Shown in pieces: positions 24,485-35,361 of a stretch of DNA of 64,000 bases. The position numbers were made by a program, and so were the translations under genes. The DNA lies in contig HG738140.1 in the NCBI GenBank assembly GCA_000499405.2, forward strand, positions 13,171,560 to 13,235,559. The letters are read 5' to 3'. Under the pieces are notes generated by a model, which did no database searches, was not told the DNA's origin, and saw only the letters and a list, made by a program, of their open reading frames with translations. This stretch comes from Onchocerca volvulus (lineage: Eukaryota; Nematoda; Chromadorea; Rhabditida; Onchocercidae). The first letter of the stretch is position 1. Each line of letters starts with the position of its first letter.

Positions 24485-24494
24485 CTACTTTCAG
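24485..24494 (+). promoter_or_regulatory. Likely trans-splice acceptor upstream of patr-1
   Basis: GCTACTTTCAG ends at 24494, 69 bp before the patr-1 ATG at 24564. It fits the nematode TTTCAG acceptor consensus and has no upstream exon that fits. It could be the spliced-leader addition site or the end of a 5'UTR intron. Confidence 0.4.
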
Positions 24495-24563
24495 GGTATG
24501 TACTACTAAACAACTTTTATTTGTCTGGAAACTAACCCGTCATGAGCAGTATTTTGAAAAGCC

Positions 24564-27500
24564 ATGTCACGAATAGATTTGAAAGGTTTTGGTGGACGAT
24601 GTCTGCCAAACGATTTTGATGATTTTAATTTTGATGTTTTACCAGAAGATGATGTTAGTTATTCGGATTTTTTTTCGTTTTTCCAGTAGTAAACAGTTGG
24701 GAATAAGCCTATTTCTGTTTATTTCTTTTCTTTTTATTTCCATTGCGTTCGTTTCCTGAATATGTTTAAAAGAGCGGTTTTAGTAAACTAAATTTTGGGG
24801 GTAAGAAAACTTGGTAAAAGATGTCTTATTACATCAAAAGTGTTAATTTCAGGATTTGGATGGTGAGCAACCGACTGATAATATCGATGCAATCAATGAT
24901 GAAACTTTTGGAGTAGATGTCGATGACGATGTCTTGGATAATGATCTGGAACAATATTCGAAACAAGTAGAATCTTCGCTTCTTTATACATTTCAGGAGA
25001 AATGAAGTTGCTTTACCCATGTTAGGATATCCTTCCTTACCTCATCCCCTTAAGTATGATTATGAATTACGAATTTATATGCTTATTATAAATTCACTAT
25101 TAGATAAATTAGAAAATTTTTTTATGTCAAAAAATGTGTTAGAGAAAATATCTTTATCTCAAGATGGGAAATTTAGAATACTGGACTGCGGTTTAATGTT
25201 CGTAGCCATAAGTTAGTTTGATTTTCAATTCATAAGCTAATATAGAGAATACATTTTTAATCAAGGTGACTTATAGACAGCTGGTTTACATCTGGATGAT
25301 GAAACGTCGAAATGGTTTGATGAGCCCACTTGTTCAATATCCGCGCCGGATCCATCTGAATTACCAGCACCTCCGTTTGGATTTAACTCACTTTCCTCAA
25401 CGAATGTATCTTCATCTGACTGCAAAAATTTCGAGGACTTCAAAATGCAGCTTGTATGTGAAACATTCCATCCACTTAGTTGTTAATGCAAAATAAAGTT
25501 TTAGGAATCATCTCCACATAGTTTCCAGGACATTTGAGACCTCAATATTTGCAATTATGCGCGTAGTAATTTTTCATTTGATTCCGTAACTACTCAATTC
25601 AGTCCATTAATTTGTACAAAAGCAATGCAAAAAAATGTGATTTAAAATTTTTCAAAATGGTTGAATTTTCTAGGGTACAACCGATACATTATGGAAAAAT
25701 GTTGGTTCTACAACGTCATCATTGGGATGGAGTGGTCCTGAACTTTCAACGCTGCAACATTCTTCTGCATATAACTGGATAAATAAAACAATACCAGAAC
25801 AGGTCAATTTTTATCGACAAAAGTCAATTTTCTATCTACATTTTCAATGAAAATGCTCTTACTTGAGATTTTTCTGGACTAATTCTTAAATCATAATTTC
25901 TTTTCTTTGAATTGACTTTCTAATAGAGAGTAAATAAATAAAGCAATTCAAGAGTTTGTCAGTCGATCATATCAAAAAATTATTATTTCATTGCTTATCA
26001 ATATATCGTATGTATTATGGTTTATTATACAATGCAATATATCCACTGATGGTAAAAGGCTATATTGCATTCTTTATTAAACTATAGTATGCTCCATGTA
26101 TGAGGTAAAAGTATAAGATATAAGATATCAAGAATATGATGTAATGATACCATTTACAGAATAATGTATCAGCGGAAGAATGTTCTGATAAAAGTCATGG
26201 TATTCGGTCATTGACAGCGCTTCCAAAGAATGCGTTTACTCTTGAAGAAATTGAAAGGAATTATGTCTCTAATGCATCCAAACCAACAGATCCAACAGTA
26301 CAATCTGTACCATCAGGTATATCGATGAAACTTGAGTATCTGTTTATTTCATCACTGAGTATTCAACATTTTTCTTTTTTGAATATCCACAATTTTGTTT
26401 GATTAGGTGCCGTAACACTAACCGAATTAGAAAAACGATTCCTAACGCAGTCGGCAAGTCAAACAACAGCATCGACACTCGGCGTTGATCGATGCGCAGT
26501 TGTTTTACCACCAAATTCACGAATTCCACCGATGATCCTTCCGCCGCGATCAGCACCGCCTCCACGTCAGTGCTTGCCCTTCCCGTTGTTACCTCCTTTC
26601 GTCATGCAAATGGCAAGAGGTAAAAATTGTTTACTTTTGCTTTGCTATTTTTTGTTAAAACATGCGAAAATTGCTGAAAACACAAATCTTTATATGACAA
26701 ATTGCATTATTCTTCATATATCTTTGCTTTGTAATCCTGAGAAGGGAGTTCGAAATTAACAATTTTGGTTCACAAACTAACAGCAGCTTGCTTTTGAAGT
26801 ATCCTTCAGTATACTATGGAGTGTTAATAGAGCATCTAGTTGTTAATTTCCTTTTTAGCATAAACATTCTTGCAATCAAGTTGTAATTGATAAGGATATA
26901 CATAAAAAGATAATGAGAATCAAATCTATGGCTGAACTTAAGTTTCTATTCATTTTAATCAGTTTTAATCTCTCACTTTCGAAATTATAAATTTTAATAT
27001 TGATTTTTTTTAATGCTTTTAATTTCTTAATTTTTTAGCTCATCTGCTCGGTCAACTGCCGGATCCACCACCTGGTTTTTCACAGATAACACCACAGATG
27101 CGAGCAGCAATCCTTTCAGCAGGACCACCACGTATAATGCCTTCACATGCGATGCTCCCGCCGTTACCTTTCATGCAGCAACCTTCTCATTTAATGTTTG
27201 TTTCTTTTTTACTGAAGATGTTGCTTCAAATTGCACGATTTATTTTACTTTGTTTTCACAAGGCGTTCTGCCAAGATTAATCAGTACTACTGAACACATA
27301 TATTTGAACACAGATATATTAGGAGATTTTATTTTCTATAAAACAATAAATTTCTTTTCAGATCAGGTCGACCAGCACTACCCTCATATTTGCTTTGTCC
27401 TCCACAAATTCAGATGCAACCACATATTCCTCAAGTTCTCCATCACAACATGAGTTATAATCGAGACCGTTCGAGTAAGCTTACCGGTTTAGTATCCAAT

Positions 27501-30230
27501 AAAACAATTTCTGACTTTGCATTATCTCCTTTTGCTGGCTTTGTTTCAAAGAGAGAGCGCAGTTGGCTTATCAAAATTCAGCAGTTGCAGTGTCAGGGAT
27601 GTGGAAATCCATACGAAGATGATTTTTATTATACGGTTTGTATTATGTTTTACTTAAATTTTTTTTTTTTTGTTTGCTGATGAACAATGCCAGACCAGAA
27701 CAATTACATCAAGAATTCTAAAGAAAATTTATTTTCATTTAATGAGAGACGAGTCGTTAGCATCTAGTATAATATTTACTATTCATGAAATCGTAATAGT
27801 TTGCTCAGTTTCTCATATCAGTATATTGAAATTTATATTTCTTTACAACGTCGTATTTGATAGTCATAAGCATGTGTGTACATATTCTGCCATTGATCTA
27901 TATTTTTTCGTCTGCGCTAAAGAATATTTCGGCTGTCTTTTTTCTTGAGTTTTTGCTGTTTCTTACTATGTTGTTTAATCACAGACATGGAAACAGCAGA
28001 AAATGGCATTGGAGAGGCGTAAAAAAGGATTAAAGCCGGAGAATGAAGATTATATATGGGGAACTACCAGCCTGCATTATTGTCATTATGTTCCGCCGAC
28101 ATTCGCCGGTAGTTTGGGAAAACCAACACTTTCCACTATCAACTATCCGAGACAAGTTAGTCTTTTTTCCCTCAGATTTATTGTTATTAATTTACTTTAA
28201 TAGCACCATGATCCGTTGTTATATCTCAAATTATCGATAGTATTTTTGGACCAATTTTGCGCTTTCAGTGATCTCTGTTTCACCGAATGTTAGATGTTTT
28301 CTTTTCTTGCATTCTTATCACATATATACCACTCAAAAAACTTGCTCTAACTCTTATTTTTTGTGTCTTTTCCATTAATTAATATATTAATAAATAAGCG
28401 AAATGGTTTGCAGACAGGCTTTTCAAAAAAAGTTTCTAAACTTAGTTATTTTCGACGATACATCGTGCTAGACAAAGGAATCTGATAATGTTTACACACA
28501 GATGATATAAAATGATTTCTTCTTATTTATTCCTAGACAATATATCGCATACTCATAATTCTAATATTTTCAATACAATCAGTCAATAATTATTTTTTGA
28601 ATTTCAGCTTATCGATTTGTCAAGTGATTCTCCTGATGATGATAAGCTTTCACTGAAGAGTAATACCTCACAGAAAAAGTTGCGAGCACTTCTTTTGCAG
28701 CTGGAAAATGTCGCGTTATTAATTATTGAATGTGACGATAGACGCCGAATACTCTGTGCTCCTTCACTTTCTCATGAAATTCAGTATGACTTTACCATTT
28801 TTATAAATATTTTTTTCCAATATTGGAAGCTGCTTTATGTTTATTTCTCTGTGTTTTTGATTTTTACGCCTAATTTTATAAAAGTTCTAATTTTGTGCAA
28901 AATTTAGACATCCAGCATTCAGTTTTACTAGTTTTCCTTTCATAAATGGTGAGACTGAAGTCTGTATTATATCAAACCTTGTTTATAATTTCAATCTTAT
29001 GTTTTTACAGGGAGGAAATGAGGAGTGGTATTGAAAGTCGTATGAAAACCATAGTCGAAACTCTCTGTTTGAACGGTCGCCTGCAAGACGTTTTGTTAAT
29101 TAATAAAGGGCGTCAAATATTTGTACGAGCATTATCACTTGCTAATGAACAACAGCAATTACATCTTCTTAAAAGTTTTTTTGCTGCTTTATCAACTGTT
29201 GCCAAAAAAGTTCCATCAGATGAGGTTTGTTTTTTTTTTCTCTTTTTTTCCTTTTTTTTTTTTTTTTTTTTAATCTTCTGTTATTAACATAAACTGTGAT
29301 GCTTGTTCTGTAGATATTAAATTTTACACATAAAATTTTTTTTTCTTGTTTTAGAGCTTTAACATTAAAATCCTTTGGTAAGCTATGTAAGCATCGTCGT
29401 ACAATTTACTTTTGAAAAGTCTATTGTTAAATTCAAGTCTGAACTATTTTTCTATTTTTTTTTTCGTTACATAATATCACGGTTGTTCCTCTTTTTTTCA
29501 AGACGGAAAGCATATTTCAGATGAATGAAGTATTACTTGTACCAATATTCGAAACATTTTCTCATTTTTCGAAAAATACGCTCACCAGTTTTATTGATAG
29601 CTCTAAATTGGATTTCACCATCGATATAAATATGAATCTGGTAATTAATTAGTTTTGTAACATATAGTTATGAGTTAACAAAACTTTCAAGATGTCCATG
29701 TTGTCTTATTCACTAGATTCTCCAGTAACTCTGCTTTCTGTGTGTTTTCGAAGAGATTACTTATTATTTAGTAATCAAATTATTCCGTTTTAATCCGATT
29801 TGTAAGTTACGGATAGGCTTGAGGGATCAAGTAATTGAATGAATTATATTCAATAATTTTTCCAGTACTTTGAAGTTTCGAGATTTTACTCATTTTGATT
29901 TTTCAGAGTTTCATAGTTTCATAATTACCCCGTATCTGTAAATTATTTCAGTTTATGATAAATCTGCTCGTATCATTATTGGTTTGCTGTTCACGTCAGG
30001 ATTGTCCTTTGGATGCATATTTTTGCTCTACTACTCTATCTTCACTAATTCGACCATGCTCACAAGAAGTTAAATGTTCTTTGGAACAATATATTGTTTT
30101 AACATTAGCAGATGTCAAAATACTTGATGCCTGGTTAACTAATAATATTACCGGTTATCGTGGGTCAGTTGCTGAGAAACTTATTCAGAATCTTCAATTT
30201 ACTTGTAGGCTTCAGGGATCAAGTAATTGA
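24564..30230 (+). CDS. patr-1: PAT1 homolog, mRNA decapping and P-body scaffold
   Basis: PAT1 proteins bind the Lsm1-7 ring on deadenylated mRNA and recruit DDX6 and DCP2 in cytoplasmic P-bodies. Thirteen exons join with perfect phase: 24564-24653, 24853-24966, 25277-25453, 25674-25802, 26160-26316, 26407-26619, 27039-27195, 27362-27635, 27985-28155, 28608-28783, 29011-29224, 29503-29640 and 29952-30230. The product is about 762 aa, close to human PATL1. The N-terminal acidic motif NDETFG (residues 45-50) followed by an Asp run matches the DDX6-contacting end. Residues ~240-370 are rich in Pro and Met. LSPFAGFVSKRERSWLIK (~400-417) and NPYEDDFYY (~428-436) match the conserved middle region, and FAGSLGK (477-483) the start of the C-terminal block. 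The helical PAT-C domain covers ~500-762, including LLINKGRQIFVRAL. The gene is unremarkable except for a duplicated copy of its coding tail in intron 12 and a hairpin in intron 4. Confidence 0.95.
26008..26095 (+). ncRNA. Candidate intronic hairpin RNA in patr-1 intron 4
   Basis: Arms 26012-26041 and 26061-26091 are complementary over about 30 positions with few mismatches and a ~19-nt loop. The best-paired part is AATGCAATATA against TATATTGCATT. Size and shape fit a nematode pre-microRNA lying in the sense strand of intron 4 (25803-26159). I do not recognise a known microRNA seed. It could instead be a small palindromic MITE. Confidence 0.35.
29814..29845 (+). repeat. Partial copy of the patr-1 3' coding tail in intron 12
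   Basis: The stretch from TAGGCTTGAGGGATCAAG to GAATGAATT repeats 30205-30236 with one mismatch in about 30 bp. That includes the end of the last exon and its stop. Within the intron an AG at 29822-29823 is followed in phase 0 by GGA TCA AGT AAT TGA. This would encode the same last four residues, GSSN, directly after exon 12. Confidence 0.85.
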
Positions 30231-33200
30231 ATGAATTTTTACCATTTTTTTTCCGGAATTCTTCCAAAATTTCTCTTTATATATGTAATTTTACTTTCAT
30301 TTTATTCTTTTTGTATCTACATATGATTGTGTTGTCATGTTTTTTTTTGCATCTTTTTTTTTTAGTTTTTCTTTTCAAATAACATTTCATGTACTGTTAC
30401 ACTCAAATTGTCAGCAGTTATGGTGCAGTGAATAATTTAAGAGTTTGATCAATTTATTTCTGTATTATCTTACCGAACCTGTCTTGTACTTAAACGATTC
30501 CTAATTTATATAAATATCAATATGGCTTCTGACTAATTACTTTTTCGTTAAGAAATGAAAAATGAGTTCAAATTTTATATCAGATTAAATTTAATAAGCT
30601 TTATCTGCAGCTTTCTGTTTTCTTTGAAGTGGCTGCTTCCTTCATTTTTATAATTATCTTTTGCATTATTATTTCTTAGTGCTTGATTTTTTGTATTGCA
30701 TTTTTCAGCAAAGAATAAGAAACTTGACATAATGGTAGAGTTCAAAGCAGCATTAGTTTTTCTTTTTCCTTCTGATTAGAGTTTTTATCAAGGATTAGGA
30801 CAAAAGAAAATGTTGTTTTTGTATTTAGGTCTGTAACTTTTATTTTGTAATCTATTACTTTTTGATTTTTTTTTTATTACATGACCTTTGGATTTTTGTG
30901 ATATATTCTTTATTTCAATGCTCGAATTTCACTAAAATCAACTGAATTAAATCGGCTGAGAAAGAGTTATGTTTGTCAATTGAGGTATAATTTGTGGAAT
31001 TAAATATAAGCAAAAAAATTCATGTCATTTGTTGATCAGTCATTAGATATTTTTGTTTTATATTGATTTATACTTTTTTAGATTACATCGTCATAGGAGT
31101 TCCATCTTTACTCGATTATTTCAAATTGTTTTGATTCAAAAATCGTTTTTTATTTCAGCATATATCCTTTATTTTAATCGTATAAAATTTGCATTTCTAT
31201 GGTTTCTGTTAGCGAATCGAGAAAATCACACTTGTTTGTTCTCATGCTTCCACATTTATGTCCGAAGCTAAATAAATATCGTTGTCGTTAAAAAAAAAAA
31301 ATTGTTTTTTTATGCTGTACGTTTATCATTCTTAGATCCAAAGCATTGGTAATCAGTGTTGGCTTTTGGAAGGATTTTTGAGGTTTTTTTTTTTTCATTT
31401 TTTTTATTTTTTTGAAGTTTCAAATAGTTCATTAGAATTCAAACATTTGAAGTCGGGAAATCAAATGCACAATAATTTATAGGTTGCTCATTGCTGCAGG
31501 TTATTGTTCTGTACGAAATATATATTGATTGTTCCACATCATTTTGTTTGCAATAAGCTAATTGTCCAAATATTGTATTTTATACATAATAATTGTTGTA
31601 TTGGAATTTTTACGATTGTTGTCGGTACTAGAGAACTATGGTGAATGTGTTTCACTAATATTTTGGACCGATCTAGATCCTAAACTATACATGTTGTAAT
31701 AGTATTAAACAGAAATCCTAATGTTCACTAGATTTTCACCAATGAATATCATGTTATAATTTAAGTATCGTAGTAGCTTACATATTTTTTATGATTTTGT
31801 ATGATGATATATTAAGATTTCGTCCGTACAAACTTTTATATTTTTCAGTTTTAATCATAAGGACTAGTTTTTTCGTTTTTTTTTTTTTTTTAGCTACTCC
31901 TCACTTATTTGTAACGCATAATATTTTACTATTTAATTAGTAATTTCAACTACTTCATAAGCTCATTCGATTGATCAAGAATGATTTAGACTTGCAATGT
32001 GTTTGCATGAATAAGATTGAGAGGAATCAAAAATAATGGGAATTCTGTTAATAGGTTTACATAAGGTTAAATTCAGTTATTTAAATATTTCAATTATTTA
32101 TATATAATCATTCTTTCTGCTAATGCTTCCGAATCATTCTATATATATTTCTACCGTGTAACATTTGTCATGCACCAGGAAGTATAGGAAGTGCTTCATT
32201 TTTGAGGCAATGATTTTAAATAAGTTTCAAAAGTGCAGGCAAATAAATGGGAATTGGTGTCAGAAGAGAGAAAAATGAGGAAGTATGGTTTGTTCTAATA
32301 ATCACAAAACATTTGTCACCATTCAATTACTGATAAGTAGTCCAATAATTGAAAAGAGAATTGAAGTAGGCGATAAAAGGTTCTAATTTTGATGTTTATT
32401 TCATGGCAATCATGAATTTGATGATAGTTGATTGCACAGTGCAGCAATGAAATATATTGCTGATGCTTCCGAATCATTCTCTAAAATGTTTCTGGAAGAA
32501 TCTTTCAGTGCTTCCAATTTTCTTAAATAATTGCATCTTCATGAATATTTTAGATTTATATATTTTCTTGTAGGCGAAAATATTGATTTTGTCTGGATTT
32601 TGCAATGATTGTCGCATTCGAGCCGGTTTTTCTTTTTTTTTTTTTTTTTCAATTGCTGCGAAATGGAAATCATGATCTTTTTAGAAATAGTTATTTCTTT
32701 TATTTAAATCTTAATGGAACTATTAAAATATAGTATCTCTCTATCATAATCTACATAATTTTTGAATTAATTGAAACTGGCTTCAAATTTTCATCTATTT
32801 CCTAGTTGGCCAATCTCTCACATATTCAATCAATCGTCAGGTCATTTATGATGATCTTTGAAATTGAAGTTATGTTTGATGTTTAAAATCGAAATTTTTC
32901 TTACCGGAATTTCTAATTATTCATCATAGAAAAGAAAAAAGTCTAGTGATTCATTCATCAAATTTTTCTACAATAAATAATTGAAATTATGATAAAAAAT
33001 TTCGATTTTGAAATTCAGACATAATTCCAAAGATCAAAAAATGATGTGATTGGATTTATGAGAAATCGGACATCTATTAAGAAGAGGGTGAAGCTTTGAA
33101 GCCAATTTGATTAATTCAAATGCTGTAAAGAATTTTGATCAGAATATTATATTTTGTTTCAATGTGATTTTGTAAAATTAGATATGGCAGTAAAATATTG

Positions 33201-33760
33201 ATTAAAAAAATTCTATAAAAGAAATAATTATAATAGTTGTTCAATTTCTGATATGATTAGGAATGACCGATTCTTTTATGAAGTAGAAATCCTAAAAAAT
33301 GATTAATTTTTAATAGGTTAAATTACAGACAAAACCAAAGACCGACAATTCATTTATATGATATTATTACCTTCCATCAATTTATAAATATATCACCTGA
33401 AAGATTGCATATTTTGTCTGATATTATATTAATTGAAAGATATGATTGCAGCTGCTATGCATATGCTTATTTATTTATAATTCAATTTATTTTCATATAG
33501 TTAATGATTTGTTTTAGATTCGGAGTAATTTCCAAAAATCTCTAACTTTGAAAATAAGAAGAAAGACGATTAAATTTTCATAACATTTGGAAATTTATAG
33601 AAAAAAAAAAGCATTTCGATAAATGTACATATGTTAATATTTTATTTTGTAATTTGCAATAAATGTAAGCTATGTAATTTTATTATTTTTCTGAAAACTT
33701 ATATAATAATCCATTAATGATGCCATATTGATAATTCCATAATAATTTAAATTTTCATAC

Positions 33761-34140
33761 TATTATTTTTTATCACTTATTATTATTATTAATTATTGAT
33801 TATTAATTATGAATTATTAATTATTTATTAGTTATTATTTATCATTTGTTGTTATTATTAATTAATTACTATTATTTACTAATTGTTATTATTATTTATT
33901 AAATGATTAATCATTATTAATTAAATCATTAATTGTTATTATTATTAAATAAATTATCAGTTATTATTATTATTAATTAAATTGTTATTTATTATTATTT
34001 TTATTATTAATTATTGTTATTATCATTAATTATTGTCACTATTTTTATTATTATTATGAATTTTATAATAACGAAAAAATTTGATATGGAATTTAGAATT
34101 ATTATTATTTATTATTATGACTATTATTAATGTTTTAACT
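33761..34140. repeat. Degenerate ATT/TTA-rich repeat
   Basis: Interrupted runs of TTATTA with scattered TTAATTA and TTATTG units span about 380 bp. It looks like an old, decayed trinucleotide microsatellite. No coding or structured feature is evident. Confidence 0.75.
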
Positions 34141-35333
34141 ATTACAACATTATTTATTCATTTCATATCAAATTCTTTGATGTACATCAGCGAAGAATCA
34201 TTGAGTTTTTTCCCATCAAACCCACATTAATATCAAGAAATTCTATCTATGATATTCTTTAGTTGATTGTCGGTGTGATGAACTAATTTTGTGCACAATT
34301 TTTTAATGATGACAAATTCGTTTCTTGCGAATAATACATTTTTTTTTTTTTTTTTTTTAAGAATTATTTTTAGTACTTTTTGAGTAAATTATTTACATTT
34401 AGCATATAAGTTTTTGTAATTAAAAAAAAATTTTGTAATATTATAATTATTATTTGGATTTTCTTTTTTTTTCCACTAATACTTTTTTTCCTTCAAATAT
34501 TCTACTCTTTTGTATTTATATTTTAAAAAAATTAAAAAAATATATGTATAAATGAAAAATGACTTATCATAAATTGTTTTTTTTTTTCATCAAACATTAA
34601 CTGATAATTTTTTTGCTTATCTTTGTAAAATTATGTGCAAAATTTTTCTCCACTCCCCTTTTTTCTCGTTTTTCTTGGAATCTTTTTTTTTTTTTTTAAA
34701 GCATTTCTGATTTTTTTGTTGTATTAAATTTTGATAGTGTGCAAATGATTGTTACATGTAGGGGTGATGAATTGAAATCTATAATGGTTAATCAAATTTC
34801 ATCTTCGAATTTTATACTTTTGCCGTTTCCCAGATGAAAAGTAAAGCTGTAAAATAAGTGAATTTTGATAAGAAGTTCGTGATAAGAAAACAAAGACAAT
34901 ACTTCTACGGTATAATCAATTTTTAATTTTAACCTTACTATGTTAAGTCTTATTATATATTAATTTGAAGTTAAATGGAATTTTGTGGAGAATTATTATT
35001 GATTAAATATATTAATTTTAGAAAAATAATTGACCAACTTTGTGAATTGATAAATTTATCGAAATTTTTTCGATTATTTTGATGAAGAATGAAATTAATT
35101 TTTTGCATTTTTCACTTTATTTATATCAATAAAATTTTCATTGCTTTATATTGTTTTATCTAAAAAAAAATTATGATTTTTTTCATAACTCAAACATTCA
35201 TATTATTATTGATTGAGCTCATTATATTCAATTCGAATTTTGCTATTTTTTATGTATTATTATTCTTGTGCTGTCAATGACGTTTACTCATTGTTGTAAT
35301 TGATTATTATATTTGTGTTAATTATAAATCAAA

Positions 35334-35342
35334 TTTTTTTAG
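35334..35342 (+). promoter_or_regulatory. Likely trans-splice acceptor upstream of IPPK
   Basis: A T-run followed by AG ends at 35342, only 19 bp before the IPPK ATG at 35362. That spacing is typical of spliced-leader addition sites in nematodes. An out-of-frame ATG at 35349 lies between the acceptor and the IPPK start. Confidence 0.45.
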
Positions 35343-35361
35343 GTCGTTATGATAGGTAATT

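Larger units (their letters stand above)
17838..24563. other. Intergenic region between the RhoGEF gene and patr-1
   Basis: No gene could be assembled here. I searched downstream of the RhoGEF stop for a PH-domain exon and found none. Contents: an E2F-like site TTTCCCGCCAAA at 19355-19366 within a less AT-rich patch (19330-19640); a fold-back at 20007-20096; an almost uninterrupted poly-T block at 21050-21138; an isolated exon-like segment at 22426-22497; a short minus-strand open segment near 23749-23866; and AT-rich DNA. Several short open frames encode mostly F, K, I and N and are not convincing. Confidence 0.5.
30231..35361. other. patr-1 3' flank and intergenic DNA
   Basis: No gene is recognised. 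The first ~1 kb may be patr-1 3'UTR: an AATAAA occurs near 31270, followed by a genomic A-run. A similar sequence, TGCTTCCGAATCATTCT, occurs twice near 32125 and 32465. 33761-34140 is a degenerate ATT/TTA-rich stretch. Several T-runs occur (32632-32650, 34341-34358, 34686-34699). Open frames here are short and low-complexity. Confidence 0.5.
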
